DNA of 64,000 bases from Fibrobacter sp. UWEL (GTDB taxonomy: Bacteria > Fibrobacterota > Fibrobacteria > Fibrobacterales > Fibrobacteraceae): NCBI RefSeq assembly GCF_900142535.1, contig NZ_FRBE01000004.1, positions 141,900-205,899 on the forward strand, in the 5' to 3' direction. Shown one piece after another: positions 8,422 through 17,170 of this stretch (position 1 is the first letter of the stretch; every line of letters starts with the position of its first letter). The position numbers and the translations under genes are program-made. The notes under the pieces are model-generated. The model made no database searches and was not told the origin of the DNA. It saw only the letters and a program-made list of their open reading frames with translations.

Positions 8422-8985
8422 ATGGCAAAAATGTTTGATTCCTGTCTTGTTCGGCAATGCGCTCCCACCCTTGCTGGGCTGAAGCTTGGTAATCTATTTT
8501 GCATGGACGCTGTGGATGGTCTTTTGCTTTGCAGGATCATGTCTCGATGGAATGAGATTTTGAATCCGCGAGGTGTGTATGCTCGTATTTTAGCGGAAAA
8601 GAAGGGGCGTTATTATATCTACGTCTTTCGAAATAGCCTGCTCTGCCATCTTTGCGAATCTAGCGAAGTACGTTCTTTCTTGAATGGCTTCGGGTATGAT
8701 CGTTTTGATGTGGAGTCGCTGCTGAAATGCTTTCAGACCCGTATGGCGAAATCCGTTTGCTTTCCTCACGAGGTGGGCGTTTTTCTCGGGTACCCGCTGG
8801 AAGATGTCCGTGATTTTATCGTGTACGGCGGTAAGAATTACAAGCAGATTGGCTGCTGGAAAGTCTATAACGATGTTCAGAATTCTATGCACATTTTTGA
8901 AGTCTACAAAAAATGCAATAAGGATTTGTGGAATCGTTTCGAGCAGGGAATGCCCCTGGATCTCTTGACCGTTGCAAGTTAACAC
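8422..8985 (+). CDS. DUF3793-like protein
   Basis: The 186-residue product is soluble, with no signal peptide or membrane segment. The opening (RQCAPTLAGLKLGNLFCM) and the later FPHEVGVFLGYPLEDV and YKQIGCWKVYND resemble my recollection of the DUF3793 family, often found beside flavodoxins and iron genes in anaerobes. Function is unknown. It is rich in cysteine (CLVRQC, CLLC-like CHLCES), which could bind a metal. A second in-frame ATG lies at 8431. The gene precedes a flavodoxin gene, but two REP-like units separate them. Confidence 0.6.
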
Positions 8986-8988
8986 AAC

Positions 8989-9058
8989 GTCATCCTCGAC
9001 TTGATCGAGGATCTAGCAGTAAGAACGTTTAGATCCCCGATTGAATCGGGGATGACAT
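8989..9058 (+). repeat. pair of inverted REP-like palindromes
   Basis: GTCATCCTCGACTTGATCGAG and its mirror unit ending ATCGGGGATGAC form two hairpins that together make a larger dyad, between the DUF3793-like gene and flavodoxin. It may act as an attenuator or 3'-end stabiliser. Confidence 0.7.
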
Positions 9059-9076
9059 TAATAAGGAAAAATAAAA

Positions 9077-9505
9077 ATGAGTAAAATCGCAATTGTTTAC
9101 TGGACTGGAACTGGAAACACAGAAATCATGGCAAATGAAATTGCCGCAGGTGCCCGCGCAGCTGGTGCAGATGTTTCCGTATTCCTCACTTCTGGATTCA
9201 CTGTCAGTGATGCTGCTGAATTCGACAAGTTTGCCTTGGGTTGCCCCGCCATGGGCGCAGAAGAACTGGAAGATTCTGAATTCCTGCCGCTGTACGTGAA
9301 GATGAAGCCTGTTCTTGCTGGTAAGAAGGCTGTTCTTTTCGGTTCTTACGGCTGGGGCGGCGGCGAATATATGAACGGCTGGAAGGAAGATGCAACTGGA
9401 GCTGGTTTGGTTCTGGTGGATGATCCGCTGGCTCTTGAAAATGCACCTGATGATGATGGAAAAAATAAGTGCCAGGAATTGGGCAAGGTACTGGCTCTGG
9501 CGTGA
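9077..9505 (+). CDS. short-chain flavodoxin
   Basis: This 142-residue FMN-binding electron carrier shows the phosphate-binding loop YWTGTGNTE near the N-terminus (consensus T/S-x-T-G-x-T), the 60s-loop region CPAMGAEELEDSEF and the 90s-loop GSYGWGGGEYMNGW. Flavodoxins replace ferredoxin when iron is scarce. The preceding DUF3793-like gene has a metal-box dyad, so iron control of both is plausible, though REP-like hairpins lie between them. AAGGAAAAA precedes the ATG. Confidence 0.93.
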   Translation: MSKIAIVYWTGTGNTEIMANEIAAGARAAGADVSVFLTSGFTVSDAAEFDKFALGCPAMGAEELEDSEFLPLYVKMKPVLAGKKAVLFGSYGWGGGEYMNGWKEDATGAGLVLVDDPLALENAPDDDGKNKCQELGKVLALA

Positions 9506-9562
9506 CAAAAAAAGAAAAATGCTATAGCGAACCTCGATCGGAAACGATTTGAGGAGGGAAAT

Positions 9563-11950
9563 ATGGTTGTTTCAGACATCAATAAATTCTTCGATAAGTT
9601 GGGTCGAAAGCAAATCAAGTATCGGTGGCCAATACTGTTGGCCATTTTTCTATTCACTGTAATTTCATGCATTGGCCTGGGCCAGTTGAAATTGTCTGCC
9701 AACGAAGAAAACTGGTTTGACAACTGGGATTCTATAAAAGAAGACACAGATCGTTTCAAGGAGATTTTCGGCAACGACGATTACTTCTCCTTGATGGTGC
9801 GGGCCAACGATGTGATGGCCCCCGAAGTTCTCAAGGCCATTGATCGTGTTAGCAAGCGATTGGAAGAAGAAATACCTTACGCAGATAAGGTAGTCTCCTT
9901 GACCAGGCATCTTTCTATTCCGGTGGCCAACGACGAAGGCTTTGAAATTATCGACCCTTTCGAAAAAGGAATTCCTGAGGATGCGGATTCCTTGAAGGCT
10001 AAGGTGGACTTGATTATGAGCCGCGCATCATTGGTGAACAATGTGGTTTCTGATGACCGTAAGGAATGCTGGCTTATATTGTCTTTTTTGCCTTATGAAG
10101 GGGGTCTGGAATTTGCCACCCAAAATATTACTCCGAAAATTCGTGACGTTGTTTATTCCGAAGAATTTAAAAGCGACAAGTATGATTTTCTACCCGCTGG
10201 CATGAGCTATACTGAAATGGAGGAAGATGAGGCTGCTGGCAGTGAATGTGCCGTACGCGTCGGCCTGGGCTTCCTTGTCATGTTGATTTGCTTGATTGCC
10301 TTTGTCCGTTCCTTGCGAGGCGTGGTCGTTCCTGCGGTTTCTACCATTTTTGCCATTGCTTCGGTGATGGGAATTAATGGTTGGCTGGGCCTCATTGGTG
10401 ACAGCAATATGGTGGCCTTGCCGGTTCTCTTGGGCATGGCTCTTTCCGTTGGTTACTCCGTCCATTATATTAATTCATTCCGCCAAAAGTTCAGGGTTTC
10501 GGGCTTGCGTATGGAATCTGCCATCGGCGCTGTTGAAGAAACGGGCTGGCCCATCTTCTTTACTGTGTTGACCACTATGGTGTCCCTCCTTTCTTTCCTC
10601 TTTGCGGGTATTAAGCCCATTCGTTGGATTGGCGGAATTTCTGCGGCCATAGTCTTTATGGTCTTTGTCTATGTCATGGTTTTGATTCCTATTCTGATGA
10701 GCTTTGGTAAAAATGGAACTCCTGATTCCGGAGCAGTCCTTGCCAAGGGTGCCACCAAGGTTGACTTGGGATTTAGAAAGTTGGCTTTGAGAGTGTGCCG
10801 TCGTTCCGCTTCTGTGGCTGTAATTCTTGGGGCGTTTATAATCCTGCAGATTCCCGGTGCCATGAATATTGATGTGAATATGGATTACACCAAAACGATG
10901 GGCGCTAAGATACCCTATGTTGCCCGTTTGCTGGATATGCTTGATGGAAAACTGGGAAGCTTGTATAGTTACGATGTGATGATTGAATTCCCGGAGAATG
11001 ATGCGTTGAAAAATCCTGAGAACATGCTTGCGATAGAAAAGTTGGAAACAGCTCTAGGAGCCCTAAGCTTGACCAAGATTTCTGGCGATAGTCCTAGAAT
11101 CACATCTGTTACCCAGATGGTGAAAGAGATTAATCGAACTCTTAACGGAGATTCCCTGGAGTACTACAAGATTCCTGAAGATACGGATATGTTGACCCAG
11201 CTCTTGTTCCTTTATGAAATTTCCGATGGGGATGCGCTCTTTGATAAAATCGATGAAGATTACAAGACTCTTTACATTCATGTGGAAATGTCTGGTTACG
11301 ATGCCAATGAAATCGTAGCAAATATGGATTCCATCTACAAATTCACGGAAGAAATCCTGCCTAACGCCAAGACTTCTGTAGTAGGCGAAGTTATGAATTA
11401 CGCCACCATGAACGGTCGCTTGGTAAAGGGACTTTTGCGTTCCTTTGCGGGTTCCTTCGTGATGATCGCCATCCTTATGATTCTTGCCTTTGGCAGTGTG
11501 ACTGCTGGCCTTATCGGTATGATTCCTAATGTGGCTCCAGTGTTTGTCATCGGCGGGATTATGGGCTATTTTGAAATGCCGCTGGATATGATTACCATGA
11601 TTGTGATGCCCATGATCTTGGGTATCGCAGTGGATGACACGATCCATATGACAAACCATATTAAGTATGAACTGGAACGAGCTGGTGGATTTAGTCATGA
11701 ATGCTACAGAAAGGCAATTTGCACTACATTCCAGAGCATTGGCAAGACTTTGACCATGACCACGATCATTCTTTGCACCATGTTCTTTGTCTTTGTGTTC
11801 AGCCCAATGAATGCCCTCTCTAGAATCGGAATTCTTTCTATTGCAGGCTTATTTGCGGCCTTGATTGCGGACTACACTTTGACTCCTGCGTTAATCTACA
11901 TGTTCCGTCCATTTCACAAGAAGAAAAATAAACAAGGAGAAGAAAAATGA
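9563..11950 (+). CDS. MMPL/RND-superfamily exporter
   Basis: The 795-residue inner-membrane protein has the duplicated MMPL layout: one N-terminal helix (about residues 19-38), a periplasmic loop, five helices (about 225-385), another helix near 410-430, a second loop and five C-terminal helices (from about 620). RND signature segments are [21 protein letters not shown] and, in the second half, [17 protein letters not shown], which carry the proton-relay aspartates. The next two genes encode a LolA-like periplasmic protein and an outer-membrane barrel. The set therefore looks like an envelope-spanning lipid or lipoprotein export system. A hairpin with a GAAA loop (about 9531-9553) and GGAGGG precede the start. 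Confidence 0.85.
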   Translation: MVVSDINKFFDKLGRKQIKYRWPILLAIFLFTVISCIGLGQLKLSANEENWFDNWDSIKEDTDRFKEIFGNDDYFSLMVRANDVMAPEVLKAIDRVSKRLEEEIPYADKVVSLTRHLSIPVANDEGFEIIDPFEKGIPEDADSLKAKVDLIMSRASLVNNVVSDDRKECWLILSFLPYEGGLEFATQNITPKIRDVVYSEEFKSDKYDFLPAGMSYTEMEEDEAAGSECAVRVGLGFLVMLICLIAFVRSLRGVVVPAVSTIFAIASVMGINGWLGLIGDSNMVALPVLLGMALSVGYSVHYINSFRQKFRVSGLRMESAIGAVEETGWPIFFTVLTTMVSLLSFLFAGIKPIRWIGGISAAIVFMVFVYVMVLIPILMSFGKNGTPDSGAVLAKGATKVDLGFRKLALRVCRRSASVAVILGAFIILQIPGAMNIDVNMDYTKTMGAKIPYVARLLDMLDGKLGSLYSYDVMIEFPENDALKNPENMLAIEKLETALGALSLTKISGDSPRITSVTQMVKEINRTLNGDSLEYYKIPEDTDMLTQLLFLYEISDGDALFDKIDEDYKTLYIHVEMSGYDANEIVANMDSIYKFTEEILPNAKTSVVGEVMNYATMNGRLVKGLLRSFAGSFVMIAILMILAFGSVTAGLIGMIPNVAPVFVIGGIMGYFEMPLDMITMIVMPMILGIAVDDTIHMTNHIKYELERAGGFSHECYRKAICTTFQSIGKTLTMTTIILCTMFFVFVFSPMNALSRIGILSIAGLFAALIADYTLTPALIYMFRPFHKKKNKQGEEK

Positions 11951-12720
11951 AGAAGATATTTGTAACAACCGTATTGGCGTTATCCACTATGATTTTTGCT
12001 GTGGAACTTACTGGTCGTGACATTATGGTGAAGGTGGACCAGGTTCCCGAAGGAGATACCCGTTATTCCGAATTGGAAATGAAATTGATTAGCAAGAACG
12101 GCAGCGTTCGTGAACGTAAAATAACCTCCTTTGCCATGGACGAAGGAAAGGTGACGAAGCAAGTGATGTTTTTTACTTATCCAAAGGATGTAAAGGGCAC
12201 CGGGTTCTTGACTGTGGACTACGACGAAGCGGGAAAGCCTGATGACCAGTGGCTTTATCTACCTGCCATGAAGAAGACTCGTCGCATTAGTGGCAGCAGC
12301 TCCAAGACCGATTACTTCATGGGTTCCGACTTTACTTACGATGACATTGGTGAACGTAATGTAGATGAGGATAATCACAAGTACCTTCGAGATGAAAGGA
12401 TGGAAGGAGTGGACTGCTACGTAGTGGAATCTACGCCCAAGAATCCTGCAGACGAAGTTTTCTCCAAGAAAATTGTATGGATCCGTAAGGATATTTTGAA
12501 GGTGGTGAAGGTGGATTATTTTGATAAAATGGGAAATCTCCAGCGCAAGTTCGTAACCGGTGACATCAAGCAAATTGATGGTTTCTGGACTATTGGAAAA
12601 ATGCACGTGGATAACGTGCAGACAGGCCATTCTACGGAACTGATATTCAACAACGTAAAGTACAATATTAAGGTAGATGCCAAGACGTTTACGGTGAATA
12701 AACTGGAACGGGGCCTGTAA
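11947..12720 (+). CDS. outer-membrane lipoprotein-sorting (LolA-like) periplasmic protein
   Basis: The 257-residue product has a signal peptide ([18 protein letters not shown]) and a LolA-like fold typical of COG-type 'outer membrane lipoprotein-sorting protein'. Visible pieces are [47 protein letters not shown] and [17 protein letters not shown]. The start overlaps the stop of the MMPL gene (ATGA), so they are translationally coupled. In this family, proteins next to MMPL/RND pumps probably carry lipid or lipoprotein through the periplasm. The cargo is unknown. Confidence 0.85.
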   Translation: MKKIFVTTVLALSTMIFAVELTGRDIMVKVDQVPEGDTRYSELEMKLISKNGSVRERKITSFAMDEGKVTKQVMFFTYPKDVKGTGFLTVDYDEAGKPDDQWLYLPAMKKTRRISGSSSKTDYFMGSDFTYDDIGERNVDEDNHKYLRDERMEGVDCYVVESTPKNPADEVFSKKIVWIRKDILKVVKVDYFDKMGNLQRKFVTGDIKQIDGFWTIGKMHVDNVQTGHSTELIFNNVKYNIKVDAKTFTVNKLERGL

Positions 12721-12721
12721 A

Positions 12722-13903
12722 ATGAAAGCCTTCAAATTCATGTTGATTTTGGGAGTGTTTCTTTTGACGTTTGCTCAGGAGGAATCACCTTTTCAATTTA
12801 ACGGTTTTGTAGATTCCTACCATGCCCTGCAACGTGAATACCCTCATGACTGGATTTCTTCTCGCACACGCGTTCGCGGTGAATTGAAGGGATCCTACGA
12901 TAACGCTTCTTTTTTTGTAAGCGCGAACGCTGTGTACAATAAAATCCTTGAAAGCGAAAACGGTTTCAGCCTGAACGAAGCCTATTTGGATTATGCCAAT
13001 GATTTTATTCAGGTGAAGGTGGGTAAGCAAATTGTGGTCTGGGGCGTGGCCGATGAATCCCGCGTGACAGACCTGATTTCGCCTTTGGATTACACCGAAT
13101 TTATTGCAAACGATTATGACGATATCCGTATGGCGATAAATGCGGCCGATTTCAAGTTCCTGGGAAGTTTCTTTGAAGCCGAAATGATTTTTGTACCTGT
13201 GGCTAGTTTCGATAAACTGCCTACGGATTCCAAGAATCCTTGGCGCGTTCGAATTCCCGAAAATATGGAACTGCAGTTGGAAACGCCTGAGGCTCGTATC
13301 AAGAATTGCGAATATGGCAGCCGTCTGCGATTCTTTACGGAATATCTGGATTTCTCGTTGACAGCATTGCACACATTTAATAAGACTCCTGTGACTTATG
13401 CCGAGATAGATTCCTTGGGAAGTGTTAGCCTTGTGGGCGTTTACGAGAGTATGACGGTGCTGGGTGGGGATGTGTCCATCCCGCTAGACGCTTTTGTTAT
13501 TCGCGGGGAGGCTGCGGAATACTTTGACGAGGCCATCGCCCATAAGAATGGCATGGGCTACAGTCGAAAGAATACGTTTAATGGCGTCTTAGGCGTTGAC
13601 TGGAACGGCCCTCATGACTGGACGTTGATGGCTCAGTATAGCTACAAGTACACTGGGGAACATTTGTCCTCCGCCAGTTTCCAAATTGCAAAATCCTTGC
13701 TGGGTAGCACCTTGGAATTATCCGTTTCCGGCCAGTATGACATTAGCGATAAAGGCTTTTTCGGAAGAGCAGCGGCCCAGTATGCCCTCAATGATCAAAT
13801 TACACTGTACCTAGGTTACGACCACATCTTTGGGGATGACGGATTCTTCGGAATGTACAAACACAACTCTGAATTCTGGGCCAAGGGAAAGTTCTTTTTC
13901 TAA
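12722..13903 (+). CDS. outer-membrane beta-barrel protein of the MMPL operon (DUF1302-like)
   Basis: The 393-residue product has a signal peptide (MKAFKFMLILGVFLLTFAQE) and a barrel pattern: FNGFVDSYHALQREYP, SRTRVRGELKGSYDNASFF, LNEAYLDYANDFIQVKVGKQIVVWG, terminal AKGKFFF. The QIVVWG and DLISPLDYTEF phrases recall DUF1302/DUF1302-like outer-membrane proteins that accompany MMPL and LolA-like genes. It starts one base after the stop of the upstream gene. Likely role: the outer-membrane component of the three-gene system. Confidence 0.75.
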   Translation: MKAFKFMLILGVFLLTFAQEESPFQFNGFVDSYHALQREYPHDWISSRTRVRGELKGSYDNASFFVSANAVYNKILESENGFSLNEAYLDYANDFIQVKVGKQIVVWGVADESRVTDLISPLDYTEFIANDYDDIRMAINAADFKFLGSFFEAEMIFVPVASFDKLPTDSKNPWRVRIPENMELQLETPEARIKNCEYGSRLRFFTEYLDFSLTALHTFNKTPVTYAEIDSLGSVSLVGVYESMTVLGGDVSIPLDAFVIRGEAAEYFDEAIAHKNGMGYSRKNTFNGVLGVDWNGPHDWTLMAQYSYKYTGEHLSSASFQIAKSLLGSTLELSVSGQYDISDKGFFGRAAAQYALNDQITLYLGYDHIFGDDGFFGMYKHNSEFWAKGKFFF

Positions 13904-13920
13904 AAGGAGTGCTTGCTTCG

Positions 13921-14016
13921 AAAAGTTAGTTAGGTAAACAAAGTTAGAATTTCTAACAAAATTAGGGCGTCTAACTTAGTTGTTTACTAACTAACTTAGT
14001 TAGCTTGAACCTAAGT
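13921..14016 (+). promoter_or_regulatory. cluster of TTAG/CTAA half-sites before the P-type ATPase operon
   Basis: At least nine TTAG or CTAA half-sites lie within 96 bases. They include TTAG-N5-CTAA dyads at 13944-13956 and 13962-13974 and TTAG-N7-CTAA at 13976-13990 and 14000-14014. The two ordinary dyads elsewhere use a 6-base spacer, so several overlapping sites or phases are possible. This is the densest occurrence in the window and suggests strong or cooperative metal control. Confidence 0.55.
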
Positions 14017-14132
14017 AGAACCTGGCTTAGAAGACGGTTGCTTTACTTTGTGTGTAATTTGCTTTTTTTATTTAAAACTCTAAATTATAACATAAGCGGG
14101 GATTGTCCTGCGCAAAAATAAGGAGCATTCTT

Positions 14133-14360
14133 ATGTCTATTTTCAAAAATGAAAAGTTCTGGTTGGTTATTGCTGGCGCGGTTGGCTCTGCCGTTACCAA
14201 GAAGGTTCTCAAGGCCAAGAAGACTCGTGAACTTGCAGTAACTGGTCTTGCACACGGCATGAAATTTACTGCCGACGCCAAGGCTACCTTCCAGGATATG
14301 AAGGATGAAGCTAGCGACATTTGCAACGATGCAAAGTCCGAAGCTGGTCTCGACAAATAA
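14133..14360 (+). CDS. small DUF6110/FezA-like membrane protein before metal ATPase
   Basis: The ATG at 14133 follows a perfect AAGGAG (14120-14125), so this start is preferred over an upstream TTG. The 75-residue product has one hydrophobic segment near its N-terminus (FWLVIAGAVGSAVT) containing small residues, a basic turn (KKVLKAKKTR) and an amphipathic C-terminal helix rich in Asp, Glu and Lys (DMKDEASDICNDAKSEAG). This matches my recollection of DUF6110-type proteins found next to P1B ATPases. It could be the FezA-like partner of a ferrosome system. That identity is an inference from size, position and layout. Confidence 0.65.
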   Translation: MSIFKNEKFWLVIAGAVGSAVTKKVLKAKKTRELAVTGLAHGMKFTADAKATFQDMKDEASDICNDAKSEAGLDK

Positions 14361-14394
14361 TTGTCCCTACAAGTAATCTTGCGTAGGTAAGTTT

Positions 14395-16479
14395 ATGAAG
14401 TTCAGAATCGTTTACGATCAGCCGGGACGTATCCGTTTCCGCTGTGGGCCATACGCCTTTGAACCTGAGTTTGAAGGGCGTATCCACAAGGCTTGCGTAG
14501 GGTTATCCTGCGTCAAATCTGCGGTAGTTCATAGCGCCAATGGCGGCATTTTGCTGGATTACGTAGAGGATGCAGCAAATCGCCAGACGATTTTGAATTT
14601 CATTGCTTTATTGAATCCTAAGGATTTGCCAGAAGTGGATCCGGAAACGGATTTTCAGTTGCAGTCTCTGGATGACAATTTCCAGAACAACCTGTGCAAA
14701 ATGATTGCCCGTCGCTATCTGATGCGATGGTTTGTTCCGCTGCCCATCCGTACGGCAATTACCGTTTTTCGCGGCCTCAAATATGTGGCCAAGGGTTTGT
14801 CGACACTGGCAAGCGGGCATTTGACGGTCGATGTCTTGGACGGTGCCGCCATCGGTGCGTCCATGCTCCAGAAAAATTACGAGTCTGCAGGTACGGTCAT
14901 GTTCCTGCTAGGTGTTTCTGGCTTGCTGGAGGACTACACCAAGGCACGTACCCGCACGGCACTTACAGGCAGCCTTGCGGTTAAGGTGGACAAGGTCTGG
15001 GTCGTAAAGGATGGCGTAGACACGTTAGTGGATCTGAAGAATGTTCAGGTGGATGACATGGTCCGCATCCGTTCCGGTGCCATGATTCCTGTGGACGGAA
15101 CCGTCGTTGAAGGCGAAGCTTTTGTCAACGAATCTACCATGACAGGGGAATCCAGGGCTGTTCTCAAGAATGAAGGGAAAACTGTTTTCGCAGGCACCAT
15201 TTTGGACGAAGGTTCCATTGTGGTGAAGGTCCGTGCGGTAAATGGCAATACCAAAATCCAGAAGATTATTGAGCTGATTGACCATAGCGAAGATCTGAAG
15301 GCTGGTATCCAGAGCCGTGCGGAACATTTGGCGGATCGCATTGTTCCCTTCAGTTTCCTTGGCTTTGGATTGACGCTCCTGTTTACTCGAAACATTACCA
15401 AGGCCGTTTCCATCTTGATGGTGGATTATTCCTGTGCCATTAAGCTTTCCACTCCCATTTCTGTTATTTCTGCACTGCGGGAAGCCGCGGACAGGAATAT
15501 GACGGTAAAGGGAGGCAAGTATCTAGAAGAATTCGCCCTGGCAGATACCATCGTTTTCGATAAAACCGGAACCTTGACCAAGGCGGAACCGAAACTTCAG
15601 AAGGTGATTGCCTTTGATGGTCGCGCTGAAGATGAAATCTTGAAAATAGCAGCCTGCATTGAGGAACATTTCCCCCACAGTATGGCTCGCGCTATTGTAA
15701 ACGGTGCTGCGGAACGTGGCATCGACCACGCCGAAGAACATGCGGATGTGAAGTACATTGTGGCCCATGGCATTGCAACTGCCTTGAATGGCGAACGCGC
15801 TGTTATCGGTAGCAGACATTTTGTGATAGAAGACGAATGCGTGACCATGACGGCGGAACAGCAATCCCGCATTGATTCCGAGGGCGGTGCTGCTTCTGTC
15901 ATTTACCTGGGCATTGGCGGAAAGTTGGCCGGTGTTCTGTGCATTAGCGATCCCCCGCGAGAAGAGGCTGCCGTGGCTATCAAGCGCCTGCGGGAAACGG
16001 GCATCAAGAATGTGGTCATGATAACAGGCGATAGCCACAAGGCTGCAGAACGTACCGCTCAAATTCTTGGGATAGACACGTTCTACGCGCAGGTTTTGCC
16101 CGAAGATAAGCACAATTATGTGGAACGCATGAAAGCAGAAGGCAAGCGGGTGATTATGGTGGGGGACGGTATCAACGATGCTCCCGCCCTGGCTGCAGCC
16201 AATGTTTCTGTTGCCATGAGTGACGCTTCTGATATTGCCCGAGAAACTGCGGACGTAACTCTCCGAGGAGAAAATCTAGAAGATTTGGCAGAACTTCGCG
16301 TTCTTAGCCAAAAGTTGATGAATCGAATTCAGACCAACTACAAGTTCATCGTCGCCTTTAATACGGGGCTACTTGCGGGCGGTTTCTTCGGATTTCTTTC
16401 TCCCACCACGTCGGCATTCTTGCACAATGCTTCAACCATGGCCATATGCGCCAAGAGCATGACGAAACTGAGAACCTAA
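14395..16479 (+). CDS. P1B-type metal-transporting ATPase with SCA transmembrane motif (FezB-like)
   Basis: The 694-residue pump has TGES, the phosphorylated Asp389 in DKTGT, an SHP-like HFPHS segment and VGDGINDAPA (about 590-599). The ion-binding helix carries DYSCAIKLSTP (Cys347) in place of the CPC or SPC motif of copper, zinc and cobalt pumps. As I recall, an SCA-type motif marks the P1B-6 group that includes ferrosome FezB. The N-terminus has an HMA_2-like PGRIRFRCG (residues 10-18) and no CxxC metal-binding domain. It lies 34 bases after the small membrane protein gene and is preceded by the TTAG/CTAA cluster. Iron is the favoured substrate, by inference. It abuts the convergent HD-GYP gene with no gap. 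Confidence 0.85.
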   Translation: MKFRIVYDQPGRIRFRCGPYAFEPEFEGRIHKACVGLSCVKSAVVHSANGGILLDYVEDAANRQTILNFIALLNPKDLPEVDPETDFQLQSLDDNFQNNLCKMIARRYLMRWFVPLPIRTAITVFRGLKYVAKGLSTLASGHLTVDVLDGAAIGASMLQKNYESAGTVMFLLGVSGLLEDYTKARTRTALTGSLAVKVDKVWVVKDGVDTLVDLKNVQVDDMVRIRSGAMIPVDGTVVEGEAFVNESTMTGESRAVLKNEGKTVFAGTILDEGSIVVKVRAVNGNTKIQKIIELIDHSEDLKAGIQSRAEHLADRIVPFSFLGFGLTLLFTRNITKAVSILMVDYSCAIKLSTPISVISALREAADRNMTVKGGKYLEEFALADTIVFDKTGTLTKAEPKLQKVIAFDGRAEDEILKIAACIEEHFPHSMARAIVNGAAERGIDHAEEHADVKYIVAHGIATALNGERAVIGSRHFVIEDECVTMTAEQQSRIDSEGGAASVIYLGIGGKLAGVLCISDPPREEAAVAIKRLRETGIKNVVMITGDSHKAAERTAQILGIDTFYAQVLPEDKHNYVERMKAEGKRVIMVGDGINDAPALAAANVSVAMSDASDIARETADVTLRGENLEDLAELRVLSQKLMNRIQTNYKFIVAFNTGLLAGGFFGFLSPTTSAFLHNASTMAICAKSMTKLRT

Positions 16480-17085
16480 TTATTTCTGCATCGTGCAGAT
16501 GGCAGTTCCTGCCTTAATTAATTCTTCCCAGTTTTCTAATGCGACTTTAACTACGTCGGGATCGTACATGATTCCGGCGTTCTTTTCAATTTCTGAACGG
16601 CATATAGAAACGTCCATTCCCTTGCGATAGGGACGATCTGAAATCATGGCGTCGATGGAATCGGCGATTGCGATAATTCTTGAACCCAGGGGAATGTTTG
16701 CGCCGGACAGACCATCGGGATAACCTTTACCGCCCCAGCGTTCGTGGTGTCCGCGTACAATGATGGCTACGTCCTCAAATAGCTTTGCCTTCCGTAAAAT
16801 TTCGTAACCTTGCAAAGAATGGGATTTCATGATTTCCCATTCTTCATCATTCAATCGTCCTGCTTTTAAAAGAACGTCATCTCGGATACCGATTTTCCCA
16901 ACGTCATGCAAGTGTGCCGAAATATGGAATAGTTCTTCCTGATCGCCTGAAATGCCAAGGAACTTGCATAGGGCTTCCACCATTTCCGCTACGCGGGAGG
17001 AATGGAAACTGGTGTAGGAATCTCTTGCTTCCAGGGCGGAAACGACGCACAAGATTAAGTCATGGTATTGAGATAAGGCTGACAT
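16480..17085 (-). CDS. HD-GYP domain cyclic-di-GMP phosphodiesterase-like protein
   Basis: The 201-residue cytoplasmic protein is essentially one HD-GYP domain. Metal and signature residues are visible: H28, H60-D61 (HLHDVGKIGI), H89, H113-H114 (HHERWGGKGYPDGL, GYP at 121-123) and IADSIDAM. All expected active-site residues seem present, so c-di-GMP hydrolysis is likely. No sensor or receiver domain is attached. AAGGAGGG precedes the ATG. The promoter region carries an AGTTAG-N6-CTAACT dyad like the iron-region operators, so its level may follow metal status. The active site itself is a di- or tri-iron centre in several family members. Confidence 0.88.
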   Translation of the reverse strand: MSALSQYHDLILCVVSALEARDSYTSFHSSRVAEMVEALCKFLGISGDQEELFHISAHLHDVGKIGIRDDVLLKAGRLNDEEWEIMKSHSLQGYEILRKAKLFEDVAIIVRGHHERWGGKGYPDGLSGANIPLGSRIIAIADSIDAMISDRPYRKGMDVSICRSEIEKNAGIMYDPDVVKVALENWEELIKAGTAICTMQK

Positions 17086-17109
17086 GTGACCCTCCTTCCG
17101 ATGACTTAA

Positions 17110-17127
17110 AGTTAGTTAAAGCTAACT
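17110..17127 (-). promoter_or_regulatory. AGTTAG-N6-CTAACT operator upstream of the HD-GYP gene
   Basis: AGTTAG (17110-17115) and CTAACT (17122-17127) are perfect inverted arms around TTAAAG. This is the best-formed copy of the dyad in the window and lies 25 bases upstream of the HD-GYP start. Confidence 0.6.
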
Positions 17128-17170
17128 ATTTTGTAAATACATTCCCATCATTTTCTTTGTGTTTGCTTTT

